This document shows positions 45,251 through 57,642 of a DNA stretch of 64,000 nt, in pieces. The notes under the pieces are model-generated. The model searched no databases. It was not told where the DNA came from and was given only the letters and a program-made list of their open reading frames with translations. Position 1 is the stretch's first letter; each line of letters opens with the position of its first letter. This stretch comes from Populus alba (Eukaryota; Streptophyta; Magnoliopsida; Malpighiales; Salicaceae), in NCBI RefSeq assembly GCF_005239225.2, contig NC_133284.1, positions 7,035,770 to 7,099,769 on the forward strand, in the 5' to 3' direction. The position numbers were made by a program, and so were the translations under genes.

Positions 45251-46692
45251 ATGGAGAATGAAGAGAGGGCCATCCTAGAATCCCGTTACCAAAGTGAATT
45301 GGAAGCCGTAAGGAATGAAGTGTCTCGAATGACCAATCTACTTGAGCAACTTTTAAGAGCCAAGAACGGGGAGGGAACGTCTACCCAACCACCTATAGGA
45401 GCACAGTCAGTTCATGTCCCGGGGGTATCTCAGAACTTGGGGGCAGATTCAGTGACGGAGCAGCACTTTGCACCTTCCATTCCCATTCAGCCCCCTCAAG
45501 CTCATATCACTGTAGATTTAACAGCAGATGGGCCTTCCAATAATAGGTCCACTGGTTTTATGAACGATGACAAGATATCAGCCTTGGAAAAAGGTTAAGA
45601 GCAGTCGAGGGAAATGACTGGTTTGACCCCATGCGAGCGTCTGAAATATGCTTGGTACCAAACATCACGGTACCAAAAGATTTTAGGATACCTGAGTTTA
45701 TAAAGTACACTGGGTTGGAATGCCCAAACACTCACCTTCGATCTTATTGCAATAAGATGGCTGAGGTGATTCATGACGATAAGTTACTGATCTACTTTTT
45801 CCAAGACAGTCTATCGGGGTCGGCGTTAAGTTGGTACATGAGGCTGGATAATGTCAGGATTAAGAAATGGAAGGATTTAGTTGAGGCTTTCCTTAAGCAA
45901 TACAAGTTCAATTTGGAAATTGCTCCGGATCGAACAAGCCTTATGTCAATGGAAAAGAGAAGCCAAGAATCAGTAAGGGCTTATGCGCAAAGATGGAGGG
46001 ACGAGGCCATGCATGTGCAACCCCCTTTGATAGAAACGGAGATGGTGACTTTGTTCGCCAACACATTCAAGGCACCCTACTATGAGCATTTAATGGGTAG
46101 CTCATCTCAACATTTCTATGATGTTGTACGCATAGCGGAAAGAATAGAGCAAGGGATTAAAGCTGGACGCATAATTGAGCCATTGGAGACAAAGGGTTTT
46201 TTCGGAAGAAAAATGAAAGGTCCCGTTAACAACTTCGAAAGTGGGTTCAATGACAAGATAACGGATTCATATAACCCACAAATACCTACCTCTCATGTGG
46301 CCCACATAAACTTTAACAAACCTTTTTCCCTTAATCGAGCAAATGACCAGTCAAACACCCAAAACACCCACCAAAGACCAAACACAAGATACATTTCAGA
46401 ACAACTACCGCCATTACCCATGCCTCTGAAGGACATATATGCCAAACTACTGAGCATTGGACAAATAGCTCCTATCCCTACATTACCACTACAACCACCA
46501 TTCCCCATCTGGTATAAGCCCGAGTTGACTTGCGAGTACCATGCTGGTATTCCCAGGCATTGTCTTGAAACGTGCTACGGTTTCAAGAACAAGTTGTTGA
46601 AGCTCATCAAGATAGGATGGGTGTCATTTGAAGACACACCCAATACCAATTTAAATCCATTGCCTGGTCATGACAAAAATGATAGGGGATAA
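45251..46692 (+). pseudogene. gag of Element 1, broken by one frameshift
   Basis: The ATG at 45251 opens an N-terminal coiled coil (MENEERAILESRY, then NLLEQLLRAKNGEG). A missing base near 45587-45592 then puts a stop in the frame. The rest (45631-46692, 353 codons in a second frame) carries the retrotransposon gag fold: YFFQDSLSGSALSWYMRL, then W..LVEAFLKQYKFN, then SVRAYAQRWRDEA. It ends with a Cys/His knuckle CEYHAGIPRHCLETC. The frame closes in the same place as in Element 2. A normal leader splice acceptor lies 56 bp upstream (AG at 45194-45195). Function would be capsid formation and RNA packaging, lost unless the frame is bypassed. Confidence 0.85.
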
Positions 46693-47469
46693 AGGTTGGA
46701 AAACCTTGGTCAAGAGTCGTCAATAATGAAGAAGGCGAGATCGAAGGAGAAGACAAGGAAACGCAAGTGGGGAAGGAAGATGAAGCATTGCCTCGGTTGA
46801 CTTTCCACACACTAGAAGAAGTTTCAGAACGGGTTGACCCAAGAACTTCTCGTAGTTTTCAAAATGTAAAACAACTTTATTTGCCTTAGCATGTTTTTGT
46901 CATTTGCTTTTGTCATTGCTTTTATTTTCTCTAGTGGGCAATCAGGGCTCATGATGTCAGCCAGATTTTGTATTTGTCTTTGAGCCTACCTTTTCTTTAA
47001 ATAAATGATGAGATTATGCACTTTTTGAACAAGTTTGAGTGGTTATAAATAAAGTATCATAAAATGGTTTAATATGAAATTTAAGAAAAGCTAACCCTAA
47101 AGTACAACCATATCTCTGATAGCATAATGAATTGCATGGATAAAAGATTAAGTGGTCACTTTATAATTTGTAATTGTCTTTATGAACCATAACAATGTGC
47201 ATTTTGAAATAATAAAAAATAATAATAATAATAAAAATTAAATAAAAATCATTATACCTTCGCGCACTAAAAAAGTTTATCACTGGCTGAATGAATTGCT
47301 TCTCTATATAAAAATCCAGACTAATATCGCACCCCTACACTGGGGGCAAGACGAGATGTTTTATGAAAAGTTTTACGAAAGCCTATAGATTTGAAAACCA
47401 AGCTAAAGCATTTGACAAAAGCATGACAAAGAGGCAAATACAAGTCATACATTTTGAGAAAAGGACTAC

Positions 47470-47700
47470 TTGAAGAAAGTCAAAGACTTCTTCTCCAAGA
47501 ATATGATAGGCAACACAAGAGATAAATCCAGCATACGACTTCAAAAGCAAGTTCATGTTAAGAGGGAGTCTCATGAACTAGAAGAAGAGGCTGGGACCTA
47601 TGTTTCAAAACCAGGTATAAATGCAAGCATTGCATCTAATCATAAATCATTGCATATATGTTTTTTTTTTTGGATCGTTACAGGAGGAGATCTTAGCGCA
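47470..47700 (+). other. conserved short post-gag region with a candidate 69-bp intron
   Basis: A short frame (KKVKDFFSKNM, then KVHVKRESHELEEE-like) recurs in Element 2 (53047-52900, minus strand). It is followed by CCAG/GTATAA at 47615 and, after a T-run, TTACAG/GAGG at 47683. This resembles a minimal plant intron. Element 3 has CAG/GTAAAG in the same context (61788). Protein function is unknown. Confidence 0.4.
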
Positions 47701-47818
47701 TTCCAATAAGATTATGGACGAAGAAAGAATCATTGAGTTGATTCTTAGAACAACAAGAAGAGAAGATAATGGTTTTTAAACCCTGCCAGCAGGAAGAACG
47801 ACATCGATAGCATTCGGT

Positions 47819-48245
47819 AAAAAGGAATCGCTAAATGGGATTCCAAGTTGTTGAGATCGACAGAAGGGATCTTGTATTTCAATGGAGGTTGCCAGAAGGG
47901 ACCTCAAAGTTCAGCTTTTGTATAAAAGGAATCACCAGATGGGATTCCAAGTTGTTTGGGATCGCCAGAAGGGGTCTCGTTTTCGATATTCATCAATGGA
48001 GGTCGCCAGAAGGGACCTCAAATTTCAGCTTTGGTATAAAAGGAATCGCCAGATGGGATTCCAAGTTGTTTGGCTAAAGGAGATCGCCAGAAGGGATCTC
48101 ATATTTCGATGAAGGTCGCCAGAAGGGACCTAATATTTCAGCTTTTAATAAAAGGAATCGCCAGATGGGATTCCAAGTTATTTGAGATCGCCAGAAGGGA
48201 TCTCGTACTTCGACATTCATCAAGGAAGGTCGCTAGAAGGGACCT
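47819..48245 (+). repeat. array P1 of Element 1: stem-loop units with three alternating stems
   Basis: Twelve units keep the core GCCAGA(A/T)GG flanked by a short inverted repeat. Three stem types alternate in a fixed cycle: GGAATC with GATTCC, GAGATC with GATCTC, and AGGTC with GACCT. One three-unit cycle is about 115 bp and repeats about four times. Frames through the array (ARRDL-like peptides) are repeatedly closed and shift phase, so they are by-products. Confidence 0.9.
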
Positions 48246-48298
48246 TATATTGAAACCATTTCTTAGAAAAGCATGGAGTTTACTAAGAATTCTTCCCC

Positions 48299-48818
48299 CT
48301 GGGTAGGTCACCCATACAATGAGACCATTATTTTTCCTGGGTAGGTCACCCATACAATGAGACCATCATTTTTTCCCCCTGGGTAGGTCACCCATACAAT
48401 GAGACCATCATTTTTCCTGGGTAGGTCACCCATACAATGAGACCATCATTTTTTCTTGGGTTCGTCACCCATACAATGAGACCATCATTTTTCTTGGGTT
48501 CGTCACCCATACAATGAGACCATCATTTTTCCTGGGTAGGTCACCCATACAATGAGACCATCATTTTTCTTGGGTAGGTCACCCATACAATGAGACCATT
48601 ATTTTTCTGGGTAGGTCACCCATACAATGAGACCTTTATTTTTCTCGGGTAGGTCACCCATACAATGAGACCATCATTTTTTCCTTGGGTAGGTCACCCA
48701 TCACAATGAGACCATATTTTTTCTGGGTAGGTCACCCCTAAGAAAGAGACCATTCTCCATCTTTTTTTTACCTAGGTAGGTCACCCATAAGAATGAGGCC
48801 ATTCTTCCCCCTGGGTAG
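48299..48818 (+). repeat. array P2 of Element 1: ~38-bp hairpin minisatellite, left part
   Basis: About 14 units of GGGTAGGTCACCCATACAAT, then GAGACCATCATTTTTCCT. Each unit contains TGGGT...ACCCA (5-bp stem) and, overlapping it, GGTC...GACC. Some units have TTCG in place of TAGG. The array is interrupted by Element 2 and resumes at 58316. Confidence 0.9.
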
Positions 48819-50509
48819 TGTCGCACCCCAAAAAAATAATCCAATCAATGCGGGTTCGACTGGCGAATTTTTTTATTTTTGGTTTGATTTGGTTCTTTGG
48901 AGTCGCCACCTAGTATTTTGGTCACTAGGAACCCTAACTGGTCTCAGAGATCGGGTACGGAGACTGGTTGCGTAAAGGGAAGGTATTAGCACCCCAAATA
49001 CGCCTTACCTAAGGTAAGCTGCATTGTTTTATTGTCTGATAAAAATAATAATAAAAAAAACTAAGGTGTTATTGTGTTTTCCTAGTTGTTGGTCTGTCTA
49101 TGGTTCAAGAAAAATCCTCCTCGGTAAGGAGATCTTTATCTTATCGGGTAAAAATCCTAATCGTTCTAACGTCCATACCAAAATTTTATTAATAATATTT
49201 AGGAATACGTTTTATGTATAAATTCGTAATCCCAAATACTAAAATAAAACAAAAAAAGATTTTTTAGAATTTTTGAAATATTGGCCTAGTTCTCATGGCT
49301 TGAATAAACTGGTTATTAAAGCCAAAATGCATGTTAATACATATATTGTTTTGAAAATTTTCTTTGTTGTGTGAAAATATGATGTTATAATATTTATATA
49401 TATATTGGAGAGACTAGGCCGTATTTTAAAACAAAAACAATTTTTGGAAAATATTATTTTTTTTATGCTTTGACGAAAATCGAGTATTTTAATACTGAGC
49501 TTGTATCCTTACGGTATAAAAATACAACCCAATATTAATCCGCTTTTTTAAAAAAAAATATGCAGAAAAAATCAACAATATTTTTAGGGAATTTTTAGAA
49601 ATTTTTTGAAAGCAAAAACATTTTTTATTCTGAAAATCTTGGATGTTTTGACGAAAACCGGGTATTTATAACACTAGTTTTGTATCTTTACAGTATAAAA
49701 AATACAAACCAAAATTAAAACATTTTTGACAAAAATATGCAAAAAAATCAACAATATTTTTTTAAGATTTTTCAAAATATTTATTTTTTTTATTATTATA
49801 TTATATATATATATACATATATACACATATATAATATAATATATAATATATAATAAAAAAAATAATTCGGATGTGCCGGCCCAAATATCTGGGCCGGACT
49901 TGGCCTAGAGAGCTGGTATGGGCCAGACCTGGTCTGGCCCGTCAGACACAAGGCCGGGCCAGACTCAGTCTGGCCCAAAAAAAAAATGCTGGGCCAGGAT
50001 CCGCCTGGCCCAGCTACACATCAACAGGGGGGAATTAATTCCCCCCTCCTCCCTGCATGCAGAATGTTCATTCTGCATGCAGGGAAAGCAAATAAAAAAA
50101 CTAACGAAAGGGGGGAGAAGAGGTGACCTGGCGTGGAGGAGGCGGTGCTGCGGTGGCTCTGCGGTGGCGTGGCTTCCCGGGCGGCGCTGCGGCTCCTACT
50201 CTCTTCGGTGTTCGGTTCTCTCTCTCTCTTCGGCCTCCTCTCTCTCTCCTCCCTTCGGTTTTTTTTTCTCCGTCCTCGTGCAGCTTCGGTTTTCTTCTCT
50301 ATTTATAGGGGCCGAACCGTGGGGGACCATCGTTAGTGCGGTGCAACGGCTGGTCGGCCAATGCTAAAGGTGGTGGGGACGAGGAGAGAGAGAGGCGCGG
50401 GAAGATTTTGAAAAAAAATGAAAAAATGGTTTTGCCTCTGTTTCTGTTTCTGTGGGGGAAAGGAAGAAGACGAACAGTGTCGTTCAAAACGACACCGTTC
50501 TGGTCTTTC

Positions 50510-50548
<39 letters not shown>

Positions 50549-51224
50549 CGACGTCGTTTTGGATAAAACGCGCCGTTTCATTTAAATGGGTCAAACTTCA
50601 AATCAGTCCTTCGGACTCGGTCCACGCCCCTCTTGTTGGCCGCCTTTTTCACTTTGGTCCTTGGTCTCTGATTTATGCAATTTAGCCCTCAATTGATTAA
50701 TAAACTTTCAATTTCTTCAATTAGGCCCCTGAACCGAAAAATTTACAGCCCCTCCATTTACGCGTCTCTTCCAATTTGGTTCCTGGTTTCGGATTTTCTT
50801 AATTAAATCCCTAATTGGCCCTTAAACTTCAATATTTATGAAATTAAGCCCCTGATTTGACCCAATAAATTCTTAAAAAATATATTTTTTGGCCCCAGAA
50901 CTTAAATTTCTTCTAATTTAAAGCCCAAATTGACTTAAAAATCAATTTTCTTGCAATCAAATCTTCTATAAATTCAAATAAAAATCCAATTAAATCCATA
51001 AACATCCAAATTTGGGCTTTTCTCCTCAAAAATTCAAATTTTCCTTCTCAATAGGGCTTTCATCCTTCAAGAATATACTGTCAAAAATTTAATCCTTGTA
51101 TTTTTGAATTTCTTGACCAATTTTCTGACTGTTTCCTGAGCGCTTCTGCCTTCTGTTATTTTTTCTAAACTCTTTTGGCTATTTATTTTATTTTTCATGG
51201 GGACCCAAAAAATAGGTTACAACA
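48819..51224 (-). repeat. 3' LTR of Element 2
   Basis: 2406 bp, TGTTGTAACC...GCGACA on the minus strand. It carries a TA run (50514-50544), TATAAATAG near 50300-50308, and the leader donor site changed from CAG/GTAA to CAGGTCACC (near 50126-50134). It differs from the 5' LTR mainly in TA length and short-run indels. Confidence 0.9.
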
Positions 51225-51454
51225 GATGCCCCCTCTTTATAATACTTACGGAGCATGGGTTTTGCGCAGTAAGTGTTATAAAGATAAACCCAAAACGGAA
51301 CTCCTGAAACTGATATGGTCGAAGCTTGATTTATCTGAAACTTTGTCCTTTACAACAATCCTTCTTAGCCCAAAAACTATGATCAAAACTTAGCTATCTC
51401 GAGATCCTTATCCAGCAATCCTCTGAATTCTTACTTTAGTTTGATCAATATGGA

Positions 51455-52190
51455 AATCCATCCGAGATCCCATCTGGTGATCTCCTTTAACCTGGAATCC
51501 CATCTGGTGATTCCTTTACCCAATACAAAAAAATGTGTGTGTGGTCTCATTATGATGGGTGACCTGCCCCGAAAAAATATGGTCTCATTGTGATGGGTGA
51601 CCTACCCAAGAAAAAAAGAGGAATGGTCTCATTGTACGGGTGACCTACCCAGAAAAATAATGGTCTCATTGTATGGGTGACCTACCCCAGAAAAATGATG
51701 GTCTCATTGTATGGGTGACCTACCCAAGGAAAAAAAGAGGAATGGTCTCATTGTATGGGTGACCTACCCAGAAAAATAATGGTCTCATTGTATGGGTGAC
51801 CTACCCCAGAAAAATGATGGTCTCATTGTATGGGTGACCTACCCAAGGAAAAAAAAAGAGTGGTCTCATTCTTTGGGTGACCTACCCAGGGGAAGGAATG
51901 GCCTCATTCTTATGGGTGACCTACCCAGGTAAACAAAAAGATGGAGAATGGTCTCATTGTATGGGTGACCTACCCAGGAAAAATGATGGTCTCATTGTAT
52001 GGGTGACCTACCCAGGAAAAATGATGGTCTCATTGTATGGGTGACCTACCCAAGAAAAATGATGGAGAATGGTCTCATTGTATGGGTGACCTACCCATAA
52101 AAATAATGGTCTCATTGTACGGGTGACCTACCCAAGAAAAATGATGGTCTCATTGTACGGGTGACTAACCCAAGGGGAATAATTCTTAGT
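51455..52190 (-). repeat. array P2 of Element 2 plus distal P1-type pair
   Basis: About 16 hairpin units of ~38 bp read GGTCTCATTGTATGGGTGAC, then CTACCC, on the plus strand. Two P1-type units (GGAATC and GAGATC stems) lie at 51465-51520, between P2 and the polypurine tract, as in Element 1. Confidence 0.88.
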
Positions 52191-52199
52191 AAACTCCAT

Positions 52200-52770
52200 G
52201 CTTTTCTAAGAAATGGTTTCAATATGAGGTCCCTTCTGGCGACCTTCCTTGATGAATGTCGAAGTACGAGACCCCTTCTGGTGATCTCAAATAACTTGGA
52301 ATCCCATCTGGCGATTCCTTTTATTCAAAGCTGAAATATTAGGTCCTTTCTGGCGACCTTCATCGAAATATGAGATCCCTTCTGGCGATCTCCTTTAGCA
52401 AACAACTTGGAATCCCATCTGGCGATTCCTTTTATACCAAAGCTGAAATTTGAGGTCCCTTCTGGCGACCTCCATTGATGAATATCGAAAACGAGACCCC
52501 TTCTGGCGATCTCAAACAACTTGGAATCCCATCTAGTGATTCCTTTTATTCAGAACTGAAATATGAGGTCCCTTCTAGCGACCTCCATCGAAATACGAGA
52601 TCCCTTCTGGCGATCTCAACAACTTGGAATCACATCTGGGGATTCCTTTTATACAAAAGCTGAAATTTGAGGTCCCTTCTAGCGACCTCCATCGAAATAC
52701 GAGATCCCTTCTGTCGATCTCAACAACTTGGAATCCCATTTGGCGATTCTTTTTTACCGAATGCTATCGA
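52200..52770 (-). repeat. array P1 of Element 2
   Basis: About 14-15 stem-loop units with the same three stem types in the same cyclic order as Element 1. Isolated loop changes include GCCAGA to GCTAGA and GCCAAA. Most stems remain paired. Confidence 0.88.
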
Positions 52771-53833
52771 TGTCGTTCTTCCTGCTGGCAGGGTTTGAAA
52801 ACCATTATCTTCTCTTCTTGTTGTTCTAGAATCATCTCAATGATTCTTTCTTCGTCCATAATCTTGTTGGAATGCGCCAAGATCTCCTCCTGTAACGATC
52901 CAAAAAATATATATGCAATGATTTATGATTAGATGCAATGCATGCATTTATACCTGGTTTTGAAACATAGGCCCCATCCTCTTCTTCTAGTTCATGGGAT
53001 TCCCTCTTAACATGAACTTTGCTTTTGAAGTCGTATGTTGGATTCATCTCTCGTGTTGCCTATCATATTCTTGGAGAGGAAGTTTTTGACTTTCTTCAAG
53101 TAGTCCTTTTCTCACAATGTATGACTTGTATTTGCCTCTTTGTCATGCTTTTGTCAAATGCTTTAGCTTGGTTTTCAAATCGTAAAACTTTTCATAAAAC
53201 ATCTCGTCTTGCCCCCTAGTATAGGGGTGCGATATTAGTCTGGGTTTTTATATAGAGAAGCAATTCATTCAGCCGGTGATAAACTTTTTTAGTGAGTGAT
53301 TAGATAATGATTTTTTATTTCAAAATGCCATTGTTATGGTTGATAAACTCTATTCTTTAAAAGACAATTACAAAGTGACCACTTAAACATTTATCCATGC
53401 TATCAGAGATAGGGTTGTACTTTAGGGTTAGCTTTTCTTAAATTTCATATTAAACCATTTTATTGATACTTTATTTGTAACCACTCAAACTTGTTAAAAA
53501 AAAATGCATAAACTCATCATTTATTTAAAGAAAAGGTAAGCTCAAAGACAAACACAAAAATCTGGCTGACAATATGAGCTCTGAATGCTCACTAGAGAAA
53601 ATAAAAGCAAAGACAAAAGCAAATGACAAAAACATGCTAAGGCAAATAAAGTTGTTTTACATTTTGAAAACTACGAGAAGTTCTTGGGTCAACCCGTTCT
53701 GAAACTTCTTCTAGTGTGTGGAAAGTCAACCGAGGCAATGCTTCATCTTCCTTCCCCACTTGCGTTTCCTTGTCTTCTCCTTCGATCTCACCTTCTTCAT
53801 TATTGACGACTCTTGACCAAGGTTTTCCAACCT

Positions 53834-55263
53834 TTATCCCCTATCACTTTTTTCATGACCATGCAATGGATTTGAATTGATATTGGGTGTGTCTTCAAAT
53901 GACACCCATCCTATCTTGATGAGCTTCAACAACTTGTTCTTAAAACCATAGCATGTTTCAAGACAATGCCCGGGAATACCAGCATGGTACTCGCAAGTCA
54001 ACTCGGGCTTATACCAGATGGGGAACGGTGGTTGTAGTGGTAATGTAGCGATAAGAGCTATTTGTCCAATGCTAAGTAGTTTGGCATATATATCCTTCAG
54101 AGGCATGGGTAATGGCGGTAGTTGTTCTGAAATGTATCTTGTGTTTGGTCTTTGGTGGTTGTTTTGGGTGTTTGACTGGCCATTTGCTCGATTAGGGGAA
54201 AAAGGTTTGTTAAAGTTTATGTAGGCCACATGGAAGGTAGGTATTTGTGGGTTATATGAATCTGTTATCTTTTCATTGGACCCACCTTCGAAGTTGTTAA
54301 CGGGACCTTTCATTTTTCTTCCGATAAAACCCTTTGTCTCCAATGGCCCAATTATACGTCCAGCTTTAATCCCTTGCTCGATTCTTTTCGCTATGCGTAC
54401 AACATCATAGAAATGTTGAGATGAGCTACCCATTAAATGCTCATAGTAGGGTGCCTTGAATGTATTGGCGAACAAATTCAACATCTTCGTTTCTATCAAA
54501 GGGGGTTGCACATGCATGGCCTCGTCCCTCCACCTTTGCGCATAAGCCCTTACTGATTCTTGGCTTCTCTTTTCCATTGACATAAGGCTCATTCGATCTG
54601 GAGCAATTTCCAAATTGAACTTGTATTGCTTAAGGAAAGCCTCAACTAAATCCTTCCATTTCTTGATCTTGGCATTATCCAGCCTCATGTACCAACTTAG
54701 TGCCGACCCCGATAGACTATCTTGGAAAAAGTAGATCAGTAACTTATCGTCATGAATCACCTCAGCCATCTTATTGCAATAAGATCGAAGGTGAGTGTTT
54801 GGGCATTCCAACCCAGTGTACTTTGTAAACTCCGGTATCCTAAATTTTTTTGGTACCGTGATGTTTGGTACCAAGCATATTTCAGACGCTCGTATGGGGT
54901 CAAACCAGTCATTTCCCTCGACTGCTCTTAACCTTTCTTCCAAGGCTGTTATCTTGTCATTGTTCATAAATCTAGTGGACCTATTATCAGAAGGCCCGTC
55001 TATAGTGATGTGAGCTTGAGGGGCTGAATGGGAATGGCAGGTGCAAAGTGCTGCCCCGTCGCTGAATCTGCCCCCAAGTTTTGAGATATCCCCGGGACAT
55101 GAACTGACGGCGCTCCTATAGGTGGTTGGGTAGATGTTCCCTCCCCGTTCTTCGCTCTTAAAAGTTGCTCAAGCAGATTGGTCAGTCGAGAAACTTCATT
55201 TTTCATAGATTCCAACTCGGTCTGGTAGTGCGACTCTAAGTGAGCTCTTTCTTCGTTTTCCAT
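53834..55263 (-). pseudogene. gag of Element 2, broken by one frameshift
   Basis: The ATG at 55263 gives MENEERAHLESHY and the coiled coil NLLEQLLRAKNGEG. A one-base loss in a C-run (about 55018-55024) shifts the frame. A nearby 12-bp deletion relative to Element 1 keeps frame by itself. From 54967 to 53834 the gag domain is open for 377 codons: NDWFDPIRASEICLVPN, YFFQDSLSGSALSWYMRL, and the knuckle CEYHAGIPGHCLETC. The break is at a different place from that in Element 1. Confidence 0.85.
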
Positions 55264-55844
55264 TCTTGATCTGGACCGGGTTTGGTGGACTCTGGATTTG
55301 GGACCTATGTTTCACGATCTGGAATGTATATGATAAACAAAAATATGTGATGAAGATGTGATGCATAAGTGATGCGCGATGAGTTTATCCTTATTGATCT
55401 TGATGCAAATAAGATACATAACCTAAGGACAAGCTCTATTTATTAAGTGAGAGTGGGTAGTTTTTTCCTATCTAGTCTTGAAGGTTCTCATATCTGCCCA
55501 GTGATGTTCTTCGTCAAGACAGTATGGGGGCGTTGCAAGGAACAGTTAAGACACATATGTCCACCATTACCAAGCAGGCACTTAGATATGAGTTGGGTGT
55601 TTCACGCATTTAAACCCTGACCAATAGTCTTAGGGTAAATCGCTAATTCCCCACTTAACTTAAGGCTTGTGTGTGCTTTTCAAAATTAAGGCAAGTGATG
55701 CATGAGACAATTGTATATAATGCATGAATAAATGCGCGTAAAAATAAAAACAAATACGCGATTAAAATAAAAGGAAAGACATATAAAAAATAAGCACAGG
55801 CAAACACAAATAAATCAGACAAAAACAAAGCTTAGTCTGCAAGG

Positions 55845-55862
55845 TCCCCAGCGGAGTCGCCA
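55845..55862 (-). other. primer-binding site of Element 2
   Basis: TGGCGACTCCGCTGGGGA on the minus strand, 3 nt inside the 5' LTR. It begins with TGG, as expected for pairing with a tRNA CCA end. It fits what I recall of plant tRNA-Arg(ACG); confirmation needs a tRNA comparison. Confidence 0.7.
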
Positions 55863-55865
55863 TTC

Positions 55866-57588
55866 TGTCGCACCCCAAAAACATAATCCACTCAATGCGG
55901 GTTCGACTGGCGAATTTTTTTATTTTTTGTTTGATTTGGTTCTTTGGAGTCGCCACCTAGTATTTTGGTCACTAGGAACCCTAACTGGTCTCAGAGATCG
56001 GGTACGGAGACTGGTTGCGTAAATGGAAGGTATTAGCACCCCAAATACGCCTTACCTAAGGTAAGCTGCATTGTTTTATTGTCTGATAAAAATAAATAAA
56101 TAAAAACTAAGGTGTTATTGTGTTTTCCTAGTTGTTGGTCTGTCTATTGTTCAAGAAAAATCCTCCTCGGTAAGGAGATATTTATCTTATCGGGTAAAAA
56201 TCCTAATCGTTCTAACGTCCATACCAAAATTTTATTAATAATATTTAGGAATACGTTTTACGTATAAATTCGTAATCCCAAATACTAAAATAAAACAAAA
56301 AAAGATTTTTTTAGAATTTTTGAAATATTGGCCTAGTTCTCATGGCTTGAATAAACTGGTTATTAAAGCCAAAATGCATGTTAATACAAATATTGTTTTT
56401 GAAAATTTTCTTTGTTGTGTAAAAATATGATGTTATAATATTTATATATATATTGGAGAGACTAGGCCGTATTTTAAAACAAAAACAATTTTGGAAAAAT
56501 ATTATTTTTTTTATGCTTTGACGAAAATCGGGTATTTTAATACTGAGCTTGTATCATTACGGTATAAAAATACAACCCAATATTAATCCACTTTTAAAAA
56601 CAAATATGCAGAAAAATAAACAATATTTTTAGGGAATTTTTAGAAATTTTTTGAAAGCAAAAACATTTTTTATTCTGAAAATCTTGGATGTTTTGACGAA
56701 AACCGGGTATTTATAACACTGGTTTTGTATCTTTACAGTATAAAAATACAAACCAAAATTAAAATTTTTTGACAAAAATATGCAGAAAAATCAACAATAT
56801 TTTTTTAAGATTTTTCAAAATATTTTTTTTTTTATTATTATATTATATATATATATATACACATATATAATATAATATATAATATATAATAAAAAAAATA
56901 ATTCGGGCTGGGCCGGCCCAAATATCTGGGCCGGACTTGGCCTAGAGAGCTGGTATGGGCCAGACCTGGTCTGGCACGTCAGACACAAGGCCGGGCCAGA
57001 CTCAGTTTGGCCCAAAAAAAAAAATTGCTGGGCCAGGATCCGCCTCCTCAACAGGGGGGGAATTAATTCCCCCCTCCTCCTCAACAGGGGGGGGAATTAA
57101 TTCCCCCCTCCTCCCTGCATGCAAAATGTTCATTCTGCATGCAGGGAAAGCAAATAAAAAAACTAACGAAAGGAGGGAGAAGAGGTGACCTGGCGTGGAG
57201 GAGGCGGTGTTGCGGTGCTGCGGTGGCTCTCAGCGGTGGCGTGGCTTCCCGGGCGGCGCTGCGGCTCCTTCTCTCTTCGGTGTTCGGTTCTCTCTCTCTC
57301 TTTGGCCTCCTCTCTCTCTCCTCCCTTTGGTTTTTTTTTTCTCCGTCCTCGTGCAGCTTCGGTTTTCTTCTCTATTTATAGGGGCCGAACCGTGGGGGAC
57401 CATCGTTAGTGCGGTGCAACGGCTGGTCGGCCAATGCTAAAGGTGGTGGGGGCGAGGAGAGAGAGAGGCGCGGGAAGATTTTGAAAAAAAACAAAAAAAT
57501 GGTTTTGCCTCTGTTTCTGTTTCTGCGGGGGAAAGGAAGAAGACGAACAGCGTCGTTCAAAATGACACCGTTCTGGTCTTTCCTTTTT

Positions 57589-57642
<54 letters not shown>

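Noticed and set aside
47835..48353. Frames with recurring ARRDL-like peptides
   Set aside because: They follow from the stem-loop nucleotide repeat. Frames close often, and paired changes in the stems alter the residues, so structure explains the pattern better than protein.
48299..48818. Regular repeats of ~38 bp considered as a CRISPR array
   Set aside because: Eukaryotic context inside a retrotransposon, no unique spacers (the whole unit repeats), degenerate units, no cas genes.
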